From assembly GCA_030684415.1 (NCBI GenBank), contig JAUXNL010000167.1, positions 1 through 10,382 on the forward strand: DNA of 10,382 nt, in the 5' to 3' direction. The stretch comes from Moraxellaceae bacterium (GTDB taxonomy: Bacteria; Pseudomonadota; Gammaproteobacteria; Pseudomonadales; Moraxellaceae). The notes beneath the pieces are model-generated. The model was not told where the DNA came from. It searched no databases and was given only the letters and a program-made list of their open reading frames with translations. Below, piece after piece: positions 1 through 6,710 of the stretch (positions are counted from its first letter, which is position 1; every line of letters begins with the position of its first letter). Made by a program: the position numbers and the translations under genes.

Positions 1-15
1 GTGCCTGAATCCGGG

Positions 16-140
16 CGGTGGTCAATTCGGAATCCGCCCCCTCACCCTGGCCCTCTCCCCAAGAGGGAGAGGGGATGACGGTGGTTGATTCGGAATCTGT
101 CCCTCACCCCAGCCCTCTCCCGGGGGGAGAGGGGGCAACA
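16..140. repeat. Tandem pair of GC-rich palindromic repeat units
   Basis: Two similar units of about 62-63 bp lie head to tail. Each has an ATTCGGAATC segment (25-34 and 88-97), then a CCCTCACCC-like run, then an inverted repeat CCCTCTCCC/GGGAGAGGG. The arms are at 51-59/65-73 (5-nt loop) and 113-121/125-133 (3-nt loop). Reading frames through it give the low-complexity strings PSPLPGGEG and PLGERARVRG, which I recognise as typical spurious translations of a palindromic repeat scattered through many proteobacterial genomes. I see no gene here. Its role is unknown; such elements may act in mRNA stability or transcription termination. Confidence 0.75.
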
Positions 141-220
141 GCGTCGTACCACCGAAGGGTGGCGACGTACTCCAGCGAAGGAGGCACAGCACCCGTGTCG
201 TACGCCAGAGGAGGGGGCGA
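141..220. other. GC-rich gene-free spacer with small inverted repeats
   Basis: There is no credible gene between the palindromic units and the end of orn. A small hairpin is visible: CCACC (149-153) pairs with GGTGG (158-162) across a GAAG loop, flanked by GTCG (143-146) and CGAC (163-166). The short open frames here run on from the repeat and have no family features. Function unknown. Confidence 0.4.
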
Positions 221-251
221 AGCGCTGACGCCTGCGTGAGCAGGCGGCGCT
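221..251 (-). terminator. Hairpin just downstream of orn, possible terminator
   Basis: CGCCTGC (229-235) and GCAGGCG (240-246) form a 7-bp stem with a GTGA loop. Outer arms AGCGC (221-225) and GCGCT (247-251) extend it past a TGA bulge. The outer arm touches the orn stop codon. No T run follows on the minus strand, so it may act as a mRNA-stabilising 3' structure rather than a classical intrinsic terminator. Confidence 0.4.
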
Positions 252-811
252 TATTCGCTCTCGGGGAGACGGAAGAAATACTGCCGGTAGTAGCGCAACT
301 CCGCGATGGAGTCGCGGATGTCATCCAGCGCCTGATGCGAGCTCTGCTTGGTGAAGTTGCCCATCAGGTCGGGATACCAGCGCCGGGCCAACTCCTTCAC
401 CGTGCTCACGTCCAGGTTGCGGTAATGAAAGAAGGCTTCCAGCTTGGGCATGGTGCGGTAAAGGAAGCGGCGGTCCTGGCAGATCGAGTTGCCGCACATG
501 GGCGACTTGCGCGGGTCCACAAAACGGCTGAGGAATTCGATGGTCTGAGCCTCGGCTTCGGCCTCGTCGATCTTGCTGCGGCGCACGCGCTCGACCAGGC
601 CAGAGTTACCGTGCTGGCGCGTGTTCCACTCGTCCATCGCATTCAGCACGATGTCTTTCTGGTGGATGGCGAAGACCGGGCCTTCGGCGAGCAAGTTGAG
701 ATTGGCGTCGGTGACGATGGTGGCCATTTCGATGATGCGGTCGTTGTCGGGGTCGAGGCCGGTCATTTCCAGATCGATCCAGACGAGGTTGCCTTCTTTG
801 TTGCTGCTCAT
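251..811 (-). CDS. orn: Oligoribonuclease (DEDDh 3'-5' exonuclease)
   Basis: This cytoplasmic enzyme degrades RNA fragments of two to five nucleotides, above all dinucleotides, to mononucleotides. It thereby finishes mRNA decay and clears pGpG produced from cyclic di-GMP. The 186 residues match the usual length. The DEDDh metal ligands are visible: D13 and E15 in WIDLEMTGLD, D113 in CQDRRFLY, and H159 with D163 in SSHQALDD. Y130 corresponds to the conserved active-site tyrosine. The ATG start at 811 has a GGAG upstream in the 5' leader. It is divergent from rsgA, the same arrangement as in Escherichia coli. A TATGAT -10-like element lies upstream at 851-856. The family assignment is very secure. 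Confidence 0.97.
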   Translation of the reverse strand: MSSNKEGNLVWIDLEMTGLDPDNDRIIEMATIVTDANLNLLAEGPVFAIHQKDIVLNAMDEWNTRQHGNSGLVERVRRSKIDEAEAEAQTIEFLSRFVDPRKSPMCGNSICQDRRFLYRTMPKLEAFFHYRNLDVSTVKELARRWYPDLMGNFTKQSSHQALDDIRDSIAELRYYRQYFFRLPESE

Positions 812-850
812 TCACCTGCTCCAGTGGCACAATCGCGCGATGTGGCCGGC

Positions 851-856
851 ATCATA
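851..856 (-). promoter_or_regulatory. Possible -10 element for orn
   Basis: On the minus strand this reads TATGAT, five of six bases of the sigma-70 -10 consensus, about 40 bases upstream of the orn start. I find no convincing -35 at 16-18 bp, so this is a weak call. The 107-bp gap must also hold the rsgA promoter, for which I see no clear candidate. Confidence 0.3.
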
Positions 857-918
857 GCAGAGGCTTCTGTGCCCTCTGGCCTGTCTTTTTCCCGCTCCAC
901 TCTTGAATCGAGCCCCGC

Positions 919-1965
919 TTGAGCAAACGCAAACTGACCCGCCAGCAAACCCATCGCGTGCAGCGCATCCAGGACGAGCGTCTGGACCGTGCGCGCCGGC
1001 GTGAGGAGGCGGCAACGGCGCTGCTCGACAGCGGCGAGCTGGCCGCCGAGGAAGAGGGGCTGGTGATTGCCCATTACGGCACCCAGCTCGATATCGAGGC
1101 CTTGGCGGGTGAGCGCGCGGGGCAGGTGTTCCGTTGTCATCTGCGCGCCAATCTCGAGCATCTGGTCACCGGCGATCGCGTGGTCTGGCAGGCGGCGCTC
1201 AAGCGTGAGGAGGGGCGCGAAGCCATCGGCGTGGTGACGGCCTTGCAAACGCGCCAGAGCCTGCTGGTGCGCCCCGACCCCTACGGCAAGCTGAAGCCAG
1301 TGGCGGCCAATATCGACCGCATCCTGCTGGTGATTTCGCCGTTTCCGGAGCCGTCGGCGCTGCTGGTCGACCGTTATCTGGTGGCCTGCACGCTGACCGG
1401 CATTCGCCCCATCATCCTGCTCAACAAAGCCGATCTGGTGACGCCGGAGCTGGCGCCGGTCATGGAGGCGCTGCTCGCCCCCTATGCGGCGATTGGCTAT
1501 GAAGTGCGCCGGGTCAGCGCCGCGGATGGCGACCTGGCCGATCTGGCGGCGCTGATCGGCCGGCAGACAGTCGTGTTTGTCGGGCAGTCCGGGGTTGGCA
1601 AGTCCTCACTCATCAATGTGCTGCTGCCGGATGCCGGCCAGCGCGTCAGTGACATTTCCACCGGATCGAAGCTGGGTCAGCACACCACCACAACGGCGCG
1701 GCTCTTTCATTTGCCGGGCGGTGGTGAGCTGATCGACTCGCCCGGCATCCGCGAATTCGGCCTGTGGCATATAGATGAGGGTCAGTTGCTCGACGGTTTT
1801 GTGGAGTTCGCGCCGTTCCTGGGCGGTTGCCGTTTCCGCAACTGCGCCCATCGTCAGGAGCCGGGCTGCGCCCTGCGCCTGGCGGTGGACGAGGGCAAGA
1901 TTGATGCGGGGCGTTTCGAGCGCTTCCAGCAGTTGCGCGGGGCGTTGGAACGACCACAGGCCTGA
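919..1965 (+). CDS. rsgA: Small ribosomal subunit biogenesis GTPase RsgA (YjeQ)
   Basis: RsgA is a circularly permuted GTPase that binds late 30S particles, checks the decoding centre and releases RbfA during ribosome maturation. The 348-residue protein has an N-terminal OB-fold region (about 45-115). The GTPase motifs follow in permuted order: G4 NKAD at 169-172, the P-loop GQSGVGKS at 222-229 and G3 DSPG at 273-276. A C-terminal zinc knuckle has ligands C304, C309, H311 and C317. The start is TTG at 919. An in-frame stop lies just upstream at 904-906, no ATG occurs until far inside the GTPase domain, and the SKRKLTRQQ opening resembles the family N-terminus. No strong ribosome binding site precedes the TTG. 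The next gene downstream is not psd as in E. coli but a zinc locus. Confidence 0.97.
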   Translation: MSKRKLTRQQTHRVQRIQDERLDRARRREEAATALLDSGELAAEEEGLVIAHYGTQLDIEALAGERAGQVFRCHLRANLEHLVTGDRVVWQAALKREEGREAIGVVTALQTRQSLLVRPDPYGKLKPVAANIDRILLVISPFPEPSALLVDRYLVACTLTGIRPIILLNKADLVTPELAPVMEALLAPYAAIGYEVRRVSAADGDLADLAALIGRQTVVFVGQSGVGKSSLINVLLPDAGQRVSDISTGSKLGQHTTTTARLFHLPGGGELIDSPGIREFGLWHIDEGQLLDGFVEFAPFLGGCRFRNCAHRQEPGCALRLAVDEGKIDAGRFERFQQLRGALERPQA

Positions 1966-1978
1966 GGCGCTCTGCGCC
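1966..1978 (+). terminator. Short GC hairpin after rsgA, weak terminator candidate
   Basis: Directly after the rsgA stop, GGCGC (1966-1970) and GCGCC (1974-1978) pair around a TCT loop. Only a short CCTTT stretch follows within 10 bases, so termination here would be inefficient at best. Confidence 0.3.
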
Positions 1979-2242
1979 CCGCCTTTGTGGAGGGGGCGTC
2001 AGCCGCATGCTGGAAAGCGTTGACCATGCCTCGGCAAGGCTGTCCTGAGTCAGTCCTGCCGGGATTTACCTGCGTCATCGAAGGACTCATGACGAGCGGA
2101 TTTTTCAGCAAGCCTTTGCGACTGGAAGGCGCTGAGCCCGCTTCGCCGTGCAGAGAGTGCGCGGTGGCGATGGAAATGAGCTTGCTCAGGCCGCCCTCAG
2201 CGTCACCCTTCACAAATCCGTCGCTGCGCCACGGGATAATTG
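1979..2242. other. Gene-free spacer between rsgA and the zinc cluster
   Basis: I see no credible gene. The open frames crossing it have no recognisable motif and are interrupted relative to any family I know. It contains one copy of the 13-mer TTTTTCAGCAAGC (2101-2113), which recurs twice in the spacer before yibN. GCTTGCT at 2181-2187 could pair with the AGCAAGC inside it. It also contains a short direct repeat, GTCCTG (2041-2046 and 2052-2057). A TTCACA (2209-2214) and a GATAAT (2235-2240) resemble promoter hexamers but stand 20 bp apart, more than usual. Confidence 0.4.
2101..2113 (+). repeat. Dispersed short repeat TTTTTCAGCAAGC, copy 1
   Basis: This 13-mer is identical to the one at 6848-6860. 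Its first 12-base core recurs at 6730-6741, and it occurs inverted at 6714-6726. All copies are intergenic. Here it is not part of a perfect hairpin. Confidence 0.5.
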
Positions 2243-2259
2243 TGTTATATTATAACAAA
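2241..2259 (+). promoter_or_regulatory. Zur box (zinc-responsive operator) for the zinc cluster
   Basis: A perfect 15-bp palindrome, TGTTATATTATAACA, occupies 2243-2257. It equals the core of the gammaproteobacterial Zur consensus, TGTTATA-W-TATAACA. A further matching pair, T2241 with A2259, extends it. The centre lies 36 bp upstream of the first ATG of the cluster, and it overlaps or abuts -10-like sequences (GATAAT 2235-2240, TATATT 2246-2251). Zur bound to zinc would block RNA polymerase here. The ZnuD-like receptor downstream supports the assignment independently. Its AT-rich composition stands out sharply from the GC-rich surroundings. Confidence 0.87.
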
Positions 2260-2285
2260 TCATCCTGTGCCGGTTCCGCTTGCTC

Positions 2286-2843
2286 ATGATCCTCTCTCGC
2301 CTTCCTGCCATCTTCCCTCCCTTGCGGGCGGCGACAGGTCGTGGCCGGGCGGCGAGTGGCCATCCGCTGCGTTCGCACTGTCTGTTGTTGGTCTTGCTGC
2401 TGCTCGCGCTGCCGCTCCAGCATTCCTTGCATGTGCTCAGTCATGCGCCACACAGCGTGGCGCTCCACGACGCTGTGGCGGCCTCTGCTGAAGGGGCCTC
2501 TGCTGTGGCGGCCGGGCAGGAGGCGATGCTCGGCGCTGGCGCTATGGCCGGGCCTGCTGCCGGGTATGGCGCTGAGGAGGGTTTTCCGCCCGGCGCTGCA
2601 CTTGGTTTTGAACAGGGCGCTGAAAATGGCGCCCCTGGACATGGCGCTGAACGCAGCCCTGAGCATGGCTCTGGCCTCCTGCATCAGTGCGACCAGTGCA
2701 GCGGCGGGCCATTGGCGCCGGGCGCCGCGTTCAACTTGGCGGCGGCGCAGCCGCTGTCGTCTCCACCAGCTTTGGTGGGTCACTCGCTTCTGGATCGCCG
2801 TACGACGGCGGTCTACCGCTCTCGGGCACCGCCACGCAGTTGA
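2286..2843 (+). CDS. Small exported or membrane protein, DUF2946-like, in zinc operon
   Basis: I do not know a function for this 185-residue protein. It has a hydrophobic helix (about 32-44, mostly Leu) that could be a signal or membrane anchor, followed by HSLHVLSHAPHS. A Gly/Ala-rich stretch (about 63-132) carries five in-frame copies of the base string GGCGCTG. A HQCDQC motif follows at 133-138, and the tail is YRSRAPPRS. The His/Cys motifs and the RAPP-like tail recall small DUF2946-type proteins found beside metal-linked TonB receptors. It is the first gene after the Zur box and ends 103 bp before the receptor gene. ATG 2286 is chosen over TTG 2280, but neither has a clear ribosome binding site. 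The overlapping Cys/Arg/Trp-rich frame at 2341-2943 is less plausible. Confidence 0.6.
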   Translation: MILSRLPAIFPPLRAATGRGRAASGHPLRSHCLLLVLLLLALPLQHSLHVLSHAPHSVALHDAVAASAEGASAVAAGQEAMLGAGAMAGPAAGYGAEEGFPPGAALGFEQGAENGAPGHGAERSPEHGSGLLHQCDQCSGGPLAPGAAFNLAAAQPLSSPPALVGHSLLDRRTTAVYRSRAPPRS

Positions 2844-2856
2844 CGGCAATTGCCGT
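2843..2856. repeat. 14-bp perfect palindrome at the end of the DUF2946-like gene
   Basis: ACGGCAATTGCCGT starts on the last base of the stop codon at 2841-2843. It is too short and lacks a U tract, so I do not call it a terminator. It could modulate read-through from the first gene to the receptor gene. Confidence 0.35.
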
Positions 2857-2946
2857 TGTCTTTGCTGCTGGCGGCGCTGCTCCGTGTCCTGTGTGTCGGG
2901 ACGGGCATCGCCACGCTGTTCCGCGATTTCCGACCGAGAATGATTC

Positions 2947-5292
2947 ATGTTTGCTGCTCATTTCAGCCTGGCGCCCTGTCGCCGGCTGGCAACGCCGCTG
3001 CATCCGCTGCGCAAGCTGATGGCCGCCGCGCTGCCCCTCACGTTCCTGCTGACGGCGCTACCGGCAAGCGCACTGACTGAGGCAAGACTTTCTGCAACAC
3101 GAGCGCCTGCAACAGGACAGCCTGAAAAGGCGCTGCCCGTAAAGTCGCCCGTAAAAGCATTGCCCGAAACAGTGCTCGCTGATGCCACAGACGCTTCCGC
3201 CGTCATGCCGGCTGCTGCCTCCGGCGCAAGCCCAGTCGCTGGTACTGCATCAGCGCCAGCCACAACTTCTTCAGCCACAAGTTCAACCGGCAGCCTGGCC
3301 ACAAGCCCAGCCGCCGCCGAGGATGACGGCACCGTGCTCGAGGCCGTCACTGTTTATGCGTTGCCACTGGGAGGCGATGCGGCGCTGCAGTCGGCCCCTT
3401 ACAGCGTGATCGATGGCGAGGCGGTGCTGCAGCGCGGCGCCACCTCGCTCGGCAGCAGCCTCGACGGGCTGCCCGGTGTCCACGCTGACACCTTTGGCAC
3501 GGGCGCCAGCCGTCCGGTCATACGTGGCCAGTCGGCACCGCGCGTGAGCGTGCTGTCGGACGGCTCGGCGCTGTTTGATGCTTCCGGTATTTCGCCTGAC
3601 CACGCCATCAGCACGGACCCGTTGCTGATACGGCGAGTGGAAGTGCTGCGCGGCCCGTCCACCTTGCTGTACGGCGGCGGTGCCATCGGTGGCGTGGTGA
3701 ATGTGCTCGACGGACGCATACCGACCGCATTGCCGGAAAAGCGCGTGCAGGGCTTTGTCGCCTTGCGCGGTAATACCGTGGCCCATGAAAAAGCCGGCAT
3801 AGTGAGCCTGGATGCACAGTTGGCGGGTGGCCTTGTGCTGCATGCCGAGCAGGCATTGCGGGAGGCGGATGATTACGCCATCGACGGCTTTACGGTGCCG
3901 CGCGTCAACGGCTCGCGCAGCGAAGGCAGCACCGGCAGCGCCGGCCTCTCGTGGGTGGGCGAGAGCGGTTATCTCGGTCTGGCGTACACGGTGCAGGACG
4001 ATGAATACGGCCTGCCCGGCCACAGCCACGATTACGAAGACTGTTCGCTCAGCGGCATGGTGCTGAGCTGCGGCCCCGGTCATGCACATGCCGAAGGCGA
4101 CGTGCCGTATGTGGATTTGCGCAGCCGGCGTCTGGATGTGCGCGGCGAATACCGTGAGCCGCTGCCCGGCCTCGAGAAAATCAGTCTGCGCTTTAACCAG
4201 ACACGCTACGAGCATGACGAAATCGAGGACGGCGCCATCGGCACCACTTTCCTTAATTACGGCTATGAAACCCGCATTGAAGCCACGCACCAGCCGCTGG
4301 CTGGCTGGCACGGTGTCATCGGTGTGCAATACAACGATGCCGAGTTCAATGCGCGCGGAGCCGAAAGCTTCATTCCCAAAACCACCAGCCGCAACGTGGC
4401 GGTGTTTGCCTTCGAGCGCCGCGAATTTGCCGACATCTGGCAACTGGAGTTGGGCGCGCGTCATGAAAGCCAGTCGCTGTCGCCGGTGAATGATGCACAA
4501 GGTCGTCCGGCGAGCCGCGAGCAGGCGACGTCGCTCTCATCCGCCGTGATCTGGACGTTTGTGCCGGACTACAACGTGTCGTTGTCGCTGGCGCATTCCG
4601 AGCGTCTGCCGCAAGCGCAGGAGCTTTATGCCAACGGCGTGCACCTGGCCACCAACACTTACGAGTGCGGTTTGCTGGCCTGTCCGTCATTGGGCGCTGC
4701 CGCCACGGTGCGGCCCGAAGCGTCGCTCAATGTCGGGCTCAACCTGCGCAAGATTGCCGGCGCTTTCACCTTCGATCTGGGCGCCTATCACAACCGCATC
4801 AATGACTATCTATATGCGCGCACGCTCGATCGCATCGACGATTTCCGGCTGATCCGCTACAGCCAGGTCGATGCCGAGTTCACCGGTGCGGAAGGCCGTG
4901 CCGACTACCACTTGCCGGCAGGCTGGTCGGTGGGCGTGAGCGGCGACATCGTGCGTGCCACGCAGCGCGCCAGTGGCGATCCGCTGCCACGCATTTCACC
5001 GGCCCGCGCCGGCGTCACGCTCGGCAAGGAGTGGCTGGCGGTCACGGGCGACGTTGAAGTGCAGCATGTGCTCGCGCAAGACCGTATTTCTGCCGACGAG
5101 CAACGCACACCGGGGCACACGCTGCTGAATGCGTCGCTCAACTGGCAAGTGCAGAGCGTCGACGGTCTCACCTTGTTCCTGCAAGGCCGCAACCTGCTCG
5201 CTGAAACTGTCTGGAATCACACGTCTTTTCTGGCCAACCGCATTCCCGAACCGGGCCGCAACCTGATTGCCGGCCTGCGCATCGCTTTCTGA
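2947..5292 (+). CDS. znuD: ZnuD-type TonB-dependent outer-membrane zinc receptor
   Basis: This is an outer-membrane beta-barrel that imports zinc using TonB energy. The 781-residue precursor has a hydrophobic signal region (about 25-43, ending ALPASA). A long Ala/Thr/Ser/Pro linker (44-125) follows. A TonB-box-like stretch, LEAVTVYA, lies at 131-138. The plug domain runs to about 255, with RPVIRGQSAPRV and VEVLRGPSTLLYGGGAIGGVVN. The barrel ends in the typical C-terminal Phe. Diagnostic for ZnuD is the loop near 357-390, with GHSHDYEDC, LSCGPGHAHAEG and then PYVDLRSRR. It resembles the zinc-binding loop of the Neisseria receptor but is shorter; C366 and C375 may form a disulfide. ATG 3019 (residue 25) is an alternative start that leaves a compact signal peptide. 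The gene lies behind a Zur box and just before the lipoprotein gene (10-bp gap). Confidence 0.9.
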   Translation: MFAAHFSLAPCRRLATPLHPLRKLMAAALPLTFLLTALPASALTEARLSATRAPATGQPEKALPVKSPVKALPETVLADATDASAVMPAAASGASPVAGTASAPATTSSATSSTGSLATSPAAAEDDGTVLEAVTVYALPLGGDAALQSAPYSVIDGEAVLQRGATSLGSSLDGLPGVHADTFGTGASRPVIRGQSAPRVSVLSDGSALFDASGISPDHAISTDPLLIRRVEVLRGPSTLLYGGGAIGGVVNVLDGRIPTALPEKRVQGFVALRGNTVAHEKAGIVSLDAQLAGGLVLHAEQALREADDYAIDGFTVPRVNGSRSEGSTGSAGLSWVGESGYLGLAYTVQDDEYGLPGHSHDYEDCSLSGMVLSCGPGHAHAEGDVPYVDLRSRRLDVRGEYREPLPGLEKISLRFNQTRYEHDEIEDGAIGTTFLNYGYETRIEATHQPLAGWHGVIGVQYNDAEFNARGAESFIPKTTSRNVAVFAFERREFADIWQLELGARHESQSLSPVNDAQGRPASREQATSLSSAVIWTFVPDYNVSLSLAHSERLPQAQELYANGVHLATNTYECGLLACPSLGAAATVRPEASLNVGLNLRKIAGAFTFDLGAYHNRINDYLYARTLDRIDDFRLIRYSQVDAEFTGAEGRADYHLPAGWSVGVSGDIVRATQRASGDPLPRISPARAGVTLGKEWLAVTGDVEVQHVLAQDRISADEQRTPGHTLLNASLNWQVQSVDGLTLFLQGRNLLAETVWNHTSFLANRIPEPGRNLIAGLRIAF

Positions 5293-5302
5293 GGAAATCA
5301 TC

Positions 5303-6616
5303 ATGTTCAATCATTCACTGCTTCGTGCTTTATCCGCTCCTCTGCTGGCGGCGCTGCTGCTCACCGGCTGTAACAACGACACCGGCAGCAACGAATTGCC
5401 CGGTGGCGGCCACGATCATGACCACGAGCCCAGCGTCAGCGTGAAGAAGATCGGCACGCCGCTGCGCGTGACGCAGGTCGACGGACATCACGATGTGACG
5501 CAGCTCGCTGCGTTTGCCACCGGCAACAAAGTGCTCTATCTCATCACGCCCGAGCGCAATCTTTACGAAGTGTTCGACTGGGCGAATGGTGACGCCACCG
5601 CCACGCGCAAGCAGCACGGTTTCGATGGCCATGGCGAGCATTTCCTGGTGCTCGACACCAACGGCATGCTGCACATCATCGAAACCGGCACAACCGCTGC
5701 CGACTGGACGTACAAGGCCGGTGTGCAGGTGGTGTCGGCCGCCAGCATCAGCGCCGGCGCAAAGTTCACGGTAAGCGCGGTGGAAGACAAAGTCTTCATT
5801 ACGGATCCCGATCCGGCCTATGCCGCGGATACCGGCAAAATACAGGTGGTCGATCTGGATGCCGGCAGCCTGCTGACGGCGATTGATCTCGACTTCACGC
5901 CCTCGTCGGCCGGCATCGCCTGGACGGGCGTGGCCGGTGAGCATGATCACACCGTCGCCGCCGCTGCCGTGCCGCCTGCCGCTCACGACGACCATCCGGG
6001 CCGTCTGGTGCTGGCCAGCAGTACCCGTGCCTATGTTTACGATCTGGAAGAAGAAGACATGGCGGGCGACTTTGCGCTCGATCATGCCCCCGCCGCGCTG
6101 TACGCCAGCCCCGGCTACCGCTACGCCCTGATTACCCAGCGCCCGGCGGCCGCTGCGCATCAGGTGCAGTTCATCGACAGCGGCCTCTATGCCCACGACG
6201 ACCATGTTCATGAGGATGCGCCGACACTGCTCGCCTTCAAGCTGTTCGGCACCACGCCAGCACATTACCGCCGCGTCGACGGGCTGGGTGCATTGTTCTT
6301 TGATGGCGGCAGCGGCCCGCGCTTCGTGCTCTTTGACGACGCCAGCCTGGCGGCCGGCCGCGTGATCGCCAGCGAAAACGCGCTGGCGGCCCATCATGGG
6401 GTGGCCGAGCCGCGGGGCGAAGTCGTTCTGGTCAGCAAGCCAGACACCAGCGGCATTCTCGTCTATCACCGGCACGATGATCACTTCCACGAAGAAGGCA
6501 CGGTGGATGAGGCCTGCACCGGGCTGCATGGCGCCGGCTCCAATGCCCTGTGGTCCGGCTTCGGCTGCAGCGATGGTGTGCTGGTGCTGGGTGTCGAGGA
6601 CGATCACGACCACTGA
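5303..6616 (+). CDS. His-rich lipoprotein related to zinc chaperone AztD
   Basis: This 437-residue protein probably binds periplasmic zinc. The signal peptide ends in a lipobox, LLTGC, with the lipid-bearing Cys at 23. The residues after it are Asn, not Asp, which predicts outer-membrane sorting. The body has the spaced repeats of a beta-propeller. The C-terminal half matches what I know of AztD, the zinc chaperone of the AztABC transporter: VQFIDSGLY, ALFFDGG, AEPRGEVVLV and CTGLHGAGSNALWSGFGC, with C405 and C422 a likely disulfide. His/Asp clusters lie at 37-41, 213-215, 228-231, 298-303, 389-396 and 435-437. ATG 5303 is preceded by GAGG at 5291-5294, overlapping the receptor stop codon, so the two are co-transcribed and probably translationally linked. 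Unlike classical aztD loci, no ABC transporter genes are adjacent. Confidence 0.85.
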   Translation: MFNHSLLRALSAPLLAALLLTGCNNDTGSNELPGGGHDHDHEPSVSVKKIGTPLRVTQVDGHHDVTQLAAFATGNKVLYLITPERNLYEVFDWANGDATATRKQHGFDGHGEHFLVLDTNGMLHIIETGTTAADWTYKAGVQVVSAASISAGAKFTVSAVEDKVFITDPDPAYAADTGKIQVVDLDAGSLLTAIDLDFTPSSAGIAWTGVAGEHDHTVAAAAVPPAAHDDHPGRLVLASSTRAYVYDLEEEDMAGDFALDHAPAALYASPGYRYALITQRPAAAAHQVQFIDSGLYAHDDHVHEDAPTLLAFKLFGTTPAHYRRVDGLGALFFDGGSGPRFVLFDDASLAAGRVIASENALAAHHGVAEPRGEVVLVSKPDTSGILVYHRHDDHFHEEGTVDEACTGLHGAGSNALWSGFGCSDGVLVLGVEDDHDH

Positions 6617-6634
6617 TGGCGTCAGTGCGAGCCT

Positions 6635-6669
6635 CGGGGAGCCGGTCATGCCGGCTCCCCGTTTCTTTA
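6635..6669 (+). terminator. Intrinsic terminator of the zinc cluster
   Basis: GGGGAGCCGG (6636-6645) pairs perfectly with CCGGCTCCCC (6651-6660) across the loop TCATG. C6635 with G6661 adds an eleventh pair. A T-rich GTTTCTTTA follows. It begins 19 bases after the lipoprotein stop. Confidence 0.92.
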
Positions 6670-6710
6670 TGCCCTGACCGTACCGTCCGGGTGGGCAAGA
6701 GCGGGCCCTG

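Noticed and set aside
16..140. Possible CRISPR array
   Set aside because: Only two diverged units without constant-length unique spacers; the repeats are palindromic and contiguous.
18..324. Short frames on both strands through the opening repeats
   Set aside because: They encode the typical low-complexity strings of the palindromic repeat, not a real protein.
236..922. 228-codon plus-strand frame over orn
   Set aside because: It mirrors oligoribonuclease, which has all catalytic residues on the minus strand.
1854..2213. 119-codon minus-strand frame over the rsgA end and spacer
   Set aside because: Half of it is antisense to rsgA and the remainder has no family motif or ribosome binding site.
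2341..2943. 200-codon plus-strand frame overlapping the DUF2946-like gene
   Set aside because: Extremely rich in Cys, Arg and Trp with no domain; the in-frame Gly-Ala repeats, Leu helix and RAPP tail favour the other frame.
2687..3019. Frame with CPVCRDGHRHA between the first gene and the receptor
   Set aside because: The Cys/His motif is tempting in a zinc locus, but the frame overlaps both neighbours, has no start signal and no similarity I recognise.
3283..4500. 405-codon open frame on the minus strand
   Set aside because: Antisense to the receptor gene, whose plug and zinc-loop motifs are clear. The minus frame is rich in His, Ala and Arg without domain features.
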